Source: Planctomycetota bacterium (lineage in GTDB: Bacteria > Planctomycetota > J058 > J103). Taken from it: 9,157 nucleotides of DNA. This document shows positions 5,271 to 9,157 of the stretch, piece after piece. The notes beneath the pieces are model-generated. The model was given only the letters and a program-made list of their open reading frames with translations. It was not told the origin of the DNA and made no database searches. The DNA is taken from the NCBI GenBank assembly GCA_003694875.1, contig RFJN01000011.1, positions 1-9,157 on the forward strand, in the 5' to 3' direction. The translations under genes were made by a program, and so were the position numbers. How positions within the stretch are numbered: the first letter of the stretch is position 1; each line of letters begins with the position of its first letter.

Positions 5271-6106
5271 TACCCGTCAAGATCTGCGGCATCACCTCGG
5301 TGGAGGACGCGGTCATGTGCGCGCGCGAGGGGGCGCGCGCGCTGGGCTTCGTCTACTACGGCCGCAGCCCGCGCGCGATCTCGCCGGGCGAGTCGCGCGA
5401 GATCGCGCGCGCCCTGCCGAAGGAGGTCAAGAAGGTCGGGGTGTTCGTGAACAGCCGGCCCGAGATCGTGATGGAAGTCGCGCACCGGGTGGGGCTCGAC
5501 GTGGTGCAGCTCAGCGGCGACGAGCCACCGGAGGACGTGGCGAAGATCACGGGTGTGCGGGTGATCAAGGCGTTCCGGCTTGCGCGGCTGCAGGACCTCG
5601 AGCAGATCCGGCGCTACGAGACGGTGCACGCGGTGCTCGTCGACGCCGCCACGCGTGGCTTCTACGGCGGCACGGGGATCCAGGCGGACTGGGAACTCGC
5701 CCGGCTCGTCAAGAAGTTCGGCAAGCCGGTGATCCTCGCCGGCGGGCTCAACGGCGGCAACGTCACGCGCGCGCTGCGCGCGGTGCAGCCGGCGGGGCTG
5801 GACGTGTGCACCGGGGTCGAGCGCGGGCCGGGCGTGAAGGATCCGCGCAAGGTGCGCGCGCTGTTTCGCGCGATCAGGAGCCATTTTCGCGAGCTCGAGG
5901 AGTCGGGCAAGCTGAAGTTCGATCCGCGCAAGTCGGGCAAGATCGTGCTCGAGATCCGGGATACGGGCCGGCTGCCGAGCGCGAACGAACTGCTCGCCAA
6001 GGCGCGCGGCGAGGCGCCGGCGTCGGGCAGCGAGCCGGCCGAGAGCGATCGCGGCGACAGCGCCCCACCCTACGGGGGCGCGCTGCTCGACGAGAACCCG
6101 GTCTGA
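5267..6106 (+). CDS. trpF: Phosphoribosylanthranilate isomerase with C-terminal extension
   Basis: The 279-residue enzyme isomerises phosphoribosyl-anthranilate to CdRP by an Amadori rearrangement. The core (about 1-204) is a normal TrpF barrel: VKICGIT with catalytic Cys7, GFVYYGRSPR (27-36), QLSGDE (81-86), VLVDA with catalytic Asp126, ILAGGLNGGNV (156-166), and DVCTGVERGPGVKDP (179-193) near the phosphate site. Typical TrpF proteins end about here at 200-215 residues. This one continues for about 75 more, first a charged, Lys-rich part (205-249) and then a Ser/Glu/Pro-rich tail (250-279), with no domain I recognise. The start is GTG at 5267, overlapping the trpC stop as GTGA and preceded by AGGAG at 5254-5258. 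Third-position composition continues unchanged through the extension, and its stop overlaps the trpB ATG, so the length looks real. Confidence 0.94.
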   Translation: MIPVKICGITSVEDAVMCAREGARALGFVYYGRSPRAISPGESREIARALPKEVKKVGVFVNSRPEIVMEVAHRVGLDVVQLSGDEPPEDVAKITGVRVIKAFRLARLQDLEQIRRYETVHAVLVDAATRGFYGGTGIQADWELARLVKKFGKPVILAGGLNGGNVTRALRAVQPAGLDVCTGVERGPGVKDPRKVRALFRAIRSHFRELEESGKLKFDPRKSGKIVLEIRDTGRLPSANELLAKARGEAPASGSEPAESDRGDSAPPYGGALLDENPV

Positions 6107-7302
6107 TGGCGCACGCGACCGGACGACGACGCGGGCGTTTCGGCCGGTTCGGCGGCGCCTACGCCCCCGAGACGCTCGTGGCGCCGCTCACCGAACTCGA
6201 GCGCGCGTTCTACGAGGCGGTCGAGGACGAGGAGTTCCTGCTCGCGTTCGCCGACCTGCTCGCGCGCTGGGTGGGGCGGCCCACCGCCCTCACCCCCGCG
6301 CCCACCCTCGGCGAGCAGCTCGGGCTGCGGCTGTATCTCAAGCGCGAGGACCTCGCGCACACCGGCGCGCACAAGATCAACAACGCGATCGGCCAGTGTC
6401 TGCTCGCGCGGCGCATGGGCAAGCGGCGTGTGATCGCCGAGACCGGGGCGGGGCAGCACGGGGTGGCGACCGCGGCCGCGGCGGCGCGGCTCGGGCTCGC
6501 GTGCACGGTGTACATGGGCGAGATCGACATGCAGCGGCAGGCGCTCAACGTCTACCGCATGCGGCTGCTCGGGGCGGAGGTGCGCGCGGTCACCGGCGGC
6601 AGCCGCACGCTCAAGGACGCGGTCAACGAGGCCATGCGCGACTGGGTGGGCTCGGTGACCGACAGCCACTACGTGCTCGGCTCCGCGCTCGGTCCGCACC
6701 CGTTTCCCACGATCGTGCGCACCTTCCACGAGGTGATCGGCGAGGAGACCCGCCGGCAGATCCTCGGCGCCGAAGGGCGGCTGCCCGATCTCCTCGTGGC
6801 GTGCGTGGGCGGGGGCTCGAACGCGATCGGGCTGTTCGGGCCGTTTCTCGAGGACACCGAGATCGCCATGGTGGGGGTGGAGGCGGGCGGACGCGGGGAG
6901 GCGCTCGGCGAGCACGCCGCGCGCTTTGCGGGCGGCCGCGAGGGGGTGCTGCACGGCAGCCGCACGCTCGTGCTGCAGGACGAGCACGGCCAGATCGCCG
7001 GGACGCATTCGGTCTCGGCCGGCCTCGACTACCCGGCGGTCGGACCCGAGCACGCCTGGCTCGGCGAGATCGGTCGGGTGCGCTACGAGCGGGCGAGCGA
7101 CGAGCAGGCGCTCGAGGCGTTCGCGCGGCTGAGCCGTACCGAGGGGATCGTGCCCGCGCTCGAGAGCAGCCACGCGCTCGGGTGGCTGATCGCCAACGCC
7201 GAGGCGTGGGGAGGCAGGCTCGTCGTCGTCAATCTCTCGGGGCGCGGGGACAAGGACGTCGAGACGACGCGCGGGCTCGGGGTGGGAGACGGCGGCGCAT
7301 GA
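6106..7302 (+). CDS. trpB: Tryptophan synthase beta chain
   Basis: The 398-residue PLP enzyme condenses indole, channelled from TrpA, with L-serine to make tryptophan. The N-terminal signature is GRFGGAYAPETL (13-24). The PLP lysine is Lys90 in HTGAHKINN (85-93). The catalytic Glu112 lies in AETGAGQHG (111-119). The phosphate-binding loop is GGGSNA (235-240). LDYPAVGPEHAWL (307-319) is the mobile region, and NLSGRGDKD (376-384) contains Ser378 near the PLP pyridine nitrogen. Length and order match classical TrpB1. The ATG overlaps the trpF stop by one base (TGATG). There is no strong ribosome binding site just before it, so translation is probably coupled to trpF. The stop overlaps the trpA ATG. 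Confidence 0.97.
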   Translation: MAHATGRRRGRFGRFGGAYAPETLVAPLTELERAFYEAVEDEEFLLAFADLLARWVGRPTALTPAPTLGEQLGLRLYLKREDLAHTGAHKINNAIGQCLLARRMGKRRVIAETGAGQHGVATAAAAARLGLACTVYMGEIDMQRQALNVYRMRLLGAEVRAVTGGSRTLKDAVNEAMRDWVGSVTDSHYVLGSALGPHPFPTIVRTFHEVIGEETRRQILGAEGRLPDLLVACVGGGSNAIGLFGPFLEDTEIAMVGVEAGGRGEALGEHAARFAGGREGVLHGSRTLVLQDEHGQIAGTHSVSAGLDYPAVGPEHAWLGEIGRVRYERASDEQALEAFARLSRTEGIVPALESSHALGWLIANAEAWGGRLVVVNLSGRGDKDVETTRGLGVGDGGA

Positions 7303-8093
7303 GCCGGATCGAGGCGGCGTTCGAACCGGGGCGCGCGGCGTTCATCCCGTTCGTCATGGCGGGCGATCCCGACCTGGCGACGACGGGACGTGTCGTCGAG
7401 GCGCTCGCGTCCGCGGGCGCGGACGTGATCGAGCTCGGGCTGCCGTTCAGCGATCCGATCGCCGACGGCCCGACGAACCAGCGTGCGGCCGCACGGGCGC
7501 TCGCGGGGGGGGCGACGCCCGCGGGTGTGCTCGATCTCGTGCGCTCGCTGCGCGACGGTGGGCTCGCCACCCCGATCGTGCTCTTCTCCTACCTCAATCC
7601 GCTGCTCGCGCTCGGCGACTATGCGCAGCGGCTCGCCCGTGCGCGCGTCGACGGGCTGTTGTGCGTGGACCTGCCGCCGGAGGAGGCGCACGAGCACGAG
7701 CGGGCGCTCGCGAGCTGCGGCGTCGACCGGATCTATCTCACCGCGCCGAGCACCGCGCCCGAGCGCTTGCAGACGCTCGCCGGGACGGGTTCCGGCTTCG
7801 TGTACCATGTGTCGCGCTACGGGGTGACCGGCGAGCGCGATGCGCTGCCCGAGGGGCTCGAGCGGCATGTCGCGGCGGTGCGCAAGGCGGTCGGTCGGCC
7901 CGTTGCGGTGGGCTTCGGCATAGCGGGGCCCGAGCAGGCCGCCGAGGTGGCGCGCTTCGCCGACGGTGTGGTGGTGGGCAGCGCGATCGTGCGGCGCATC
8001 GAGCGCTCGGGGACCGAGGCGCCGGAGGCGGTCGCGGCGTTTGCCGGCGCCCTGGCGCAGGCGGTGCACGGCGCGCGCGAGCCGCAGGCGTAA
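7299..8093 (+). CDS. trpA: Tryptophan synthase alpha chain
   Basis: The 264-residue TIM barrel cleaves indole-glycerol phosphate to indole and glyceraldehyde 3-phosphate within the alpha2beta2 complex. The catalytic pair is Glu45 in VIELGLPFSDP (43-53) and Asp56 in IADGP (54-58). The phosphate-binding segments are GVTG (175-178), GFGI (205-208) and VVGSAIV (225-231). Residues 59-62 read TNQR, where TIQ or TVQ is more usual. Length is normal. The ATG overlaps the trpB stop as ATGA and a GGGAG lies about 10 bases upstream (7284-7288). It is the last trp gene of the cluster, and the next gene begins 65 bases after its stop. Confidence 0.97.
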   Translation: MSRIEAAFEPGRAAFIPFVMAGDPDLATTGRVVEALASAGADVIELGLPFSDPIADGPTNQRAAARALAGGATPAGVLDLVRSLRDGGLATPIVLFSYLNPLLALGDYAQRLARARVDGLLCVDLPPEEAHEHERALASCGVDRIYLTAPSTAPERLQTLAGTGSGFVYHVSRYGVTGERDALPEGLERHVAAVRKAVGRPVAVGFGIAGPEQAAEVARFADGVVVGSAIVRRIERSGTEAPEAVAAFAGALAQAVHGAREPQA

Positions 8094-8096
8094 CCT

Positions 8097-8108
8097 CGCG
8101 GCGCCGCG
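8097..8108. repeat. 12-bp GC palindrome after trpA
   Basis: CGCGGCGCCGCG is a perfect palindrome 3 bases past the trpA stop. As RNA it could form only a 4-bp stem with a 4-base loop, and no T-tract follows, so it is not a convincing intrinsic terminator. Read-through into the DUF302 gene is therefore possible. Confidence 0.3.
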
Positions 8109-8143
8109 GCGGCTCCCTGCGATTGGTGACGAGAGATCAGGAC

Positions 8144-8153
8144 AGGGGAGGAG
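8144..8153 (+). promoter_or_regulatory. Strong ribosome binding site of the DUF302 gene
   Basis: AGGGGAGGAG ends 5 bases before the ATG at 8159, the best Shine-Dalgarno match in the window. It contrasts with the absence of any such site before trpE and fixes the start of this gene. Confidence 0.75.
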
Positions 8154-8158
8154 TACGC

Positions 8159-8548
8159 ATGTACGGGTTCTTCACGAAGGCGCAGGGGGATTTCGACAGC
8201 GTCTGCGAGCGGACCGTCGCCGCGCTCGCCGAGGAAGGCTTCGGGGTGCTCACCGAGATCGACGTCAAGGCGACGCTCAAGAAGAAGCTCGACGTCGAGC
8301 ACCGTCCCTACAAGATCCTCGGGGCGTGCAATCCGCCGCTCGCGCACCGGGCGCTCACGGCCGAGCCCGACATCGGGCTGCTCCTGCCGTGCAACGTGAT
8401 CGTGCGCGAGGAGGAGGACGGCTCGATCACGGTGGGCTTCATGGATCCGCAGGCCGTGTTGAACCTCGTCGACAATCCGGCCGTGGCCGAACTCGCCACC
8501 GAGGTCCGGGCGCGTCTCGAGCGCGTCCGCGACCGGCTCGGGAGCTAG
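8159..8548 (+). CDS. DUF302-family protein
   Basis: The 129-residue soluble protein matches the small DUF302 family. It has the early segment with FDSVCERTVAALAEEGFGVL (12-31), then EIDVKATLKKKL (33-44), the hallmark LGACNPPLAHRAL (54-66), and LLLPCNVIVRE (74-84) with the DP near residue 96. The family adopts a small alpha/beta fold and is often found as a dimer. Its biochemical role is not established, though some members occur near genes for redox or metal stress. Cys16, Cys57 and Cys78 are present; Cys57 sits in the conserved motif. No signal peptide or membrane segment is seen. It is 65 bases after trpA on the same strand, with no clear promoter or terminator between them. The gene may be cotranscribed with the trp cluster but need not be linked to it in function. 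Confidence 0.88.
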   Translation: MYGFFTKAQGDFDSVCERTVAALAEEGFGVLTEIDVKATLKKKLDVEHRPYKILGACNPPLAHRALTAEPDIGLLLPCNVIVREEEDGSITVGFMDPQAVLNLVDNPAVAELATEVRARLERVRDRLGS

Positions 8549-8552
8549 TCCG

Positions 8553-9157
8553 GTGGGCGCGGTCGGTGGCGTCGGAGCGGGCTCGGGAGCGTTGTGGCCC
8601 GAACCGGCCGAGTCGCATTCGGACGCACAGCCCGCGGCGGAGGCAGGGGCGGGGCGCGCCGTCTCTCCGGGGGGCTCCCCGCAGGGCCTGTCGCCGCAGC
8701 GGCCGTCCGGCGGTGCCACGGCGCGCGTCGACGGCGCCGTCGCGCGGATCGAGCGTCTGCTCGCCGGACACACCGACCGGGCGGAGGAAGGAGAGATCCT
8801 GTCGACGCTGCGGCAGCTTTCGGACGCCGAACTCGACGCCACGCTCGCGAGGCTCGATCTGCACGCATTGCTCGAGGGGGTGGACGACCGTCTTGTCGGT
8901 CCGGACAACCGCAGTGCGCTGCTCGCGCTGCTCACCCGCAGCCGTCTCGGTGCGCTGTCGGTCTCCTCGCGGGCGCGGCTGATCACCGCGCTGCAGCGCG
9001 AAGGGTTGTCGGAGGGTGACGAGAAGGCGGTGCGCGACGTGTTTCTCGGCACCCACGGCGCCGACCTCACCGCGCTCAAGAACGCGATCGACGCCGGCGG
9101 CGACCGGTTCGATCTCGAACAGCTCGTGTTCCACGAGATCGACGAGGCGCCGGTTCG
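8553..9157 (+). CDS. Unrecognised protein, weakly annexin-like (5' part only)
   Basis: The gene runs off the window; 201 codons are visible. Coding is supported by G/C third positions throughout and by a GGGAG 8 bases before the GTG start at 8553. TTG at 8592 is an alternative start. Residues 1-56 are low-complexity Gly/Ala/Pro/Ser-rich and likely disordered. Residues 60-200 are helical in pattern: ARIERLLAGHTDRAEEGEIL (64-83), LSDAELDATLARLDLHALL (89-107), then LITALQREGLSEGDEKAVRD (143-162) and DLTALKNAIDAGGD (171-184) ending in LEQLVFHEIDE (188-198). The spacing of a G-T-D/E segment, two helices and an LTALK stretch faintly recalls annexin repeats, but no firm family can be named. It starts 5 bases after the DUF302 stop, so the two are probably cotranscribed. 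Function unknown. Confidence 0.7.
   Translation, partial: MGAVGGVGAGSGALWPEPAESHSDAQPAAEAGAGRAVSPGGSPQGLSPQRPSGGATARVDGAVARIERLLAGHTDRAEEGEILSTLRQLSDAELDATLARLDLHALLEGVDDRLVGPDNRSALLALLTRSRLGALSVSSRARLITALQREGLSEGDEKAVRDVFLGTHGADLTALKNAIDAGGDRFDLEQLVFHEIDEAPV

Noticed and set aside
1..9157. CRISPR arrays, tRNA or rRNA genes, integrase or transposase genes
   Set aside because: No regularly spaced repeats, cloverleaf or rRNA-like sequence, and no recombinase motifs were found on either strand by reading.

Overview
The window comes from a very GC-rich bacterium (strong G/C preference at third codon positions, heavy use of CTC and CTG for leucine, GTG starts). The lineage cannot be fixed from the sequence. 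The codon style and protein wording would suit a high-GC proteobacterium or a Myxococcota-like bacterium, but that is an impression only.

The centre is a nearly complete tryptophan biosynthesis cluster on the + strand: trpE (1216-2676), trpD (2682-3716), a 720-base non-coding gap, then trpC (4437-5270), trpF (5267-6106), trpB (6106-7302) and trpA (7299-8093). The last four genes overlap by 1 to 4 bases and are probably translationally coupled. Together they take chorismate through anthranilate, phosphoribosyl-anthranilate, CdRP and indole-glycerol phosphate to tryptophan. trpG, the glutamine amidotransferase partner of TrpE, is absent from the window. Downstream are a DUF302-family protein gene (8159-8548) with a strong ribosome binding site, and the 5' part of an unrecognised gene (8553 to the window edge) with a weakly annexin-like helical domain.

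Divergent from trpE, on the - strand (496-1143), is a gene for a metallo-beta-lactamase-fold protein in which the metal-ligand motifs have been replaced. The 72 bases between these two genes carry a TTGACA box for trpE and, on both strands, a TAnnnT box exactly 7 bases before the ATG. This suggests back-to-back promoters and leaderless or nearly leaderless transcripts, leaving no room for a classical trp attenuator.

Two non-coding stretches are rich in repeats. Bases 147-495 hold a 12-bp inverted repeat with a second overlapping direct copy of one arm, a 10-bp inverted repeat and a 12-bp perfect palindrome. Bases 3717-4436, which split trpD from trpC, hold a 130-base nested imperfect palindrome, then a chain of hairpins and a possible secondary promoter and operator for trpCFBA. 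The first about 146 bases look like the end of an upstream + strand gene that changes reading frame. No tRNA, rRNA, CRISPR array or transposase gene was seen.
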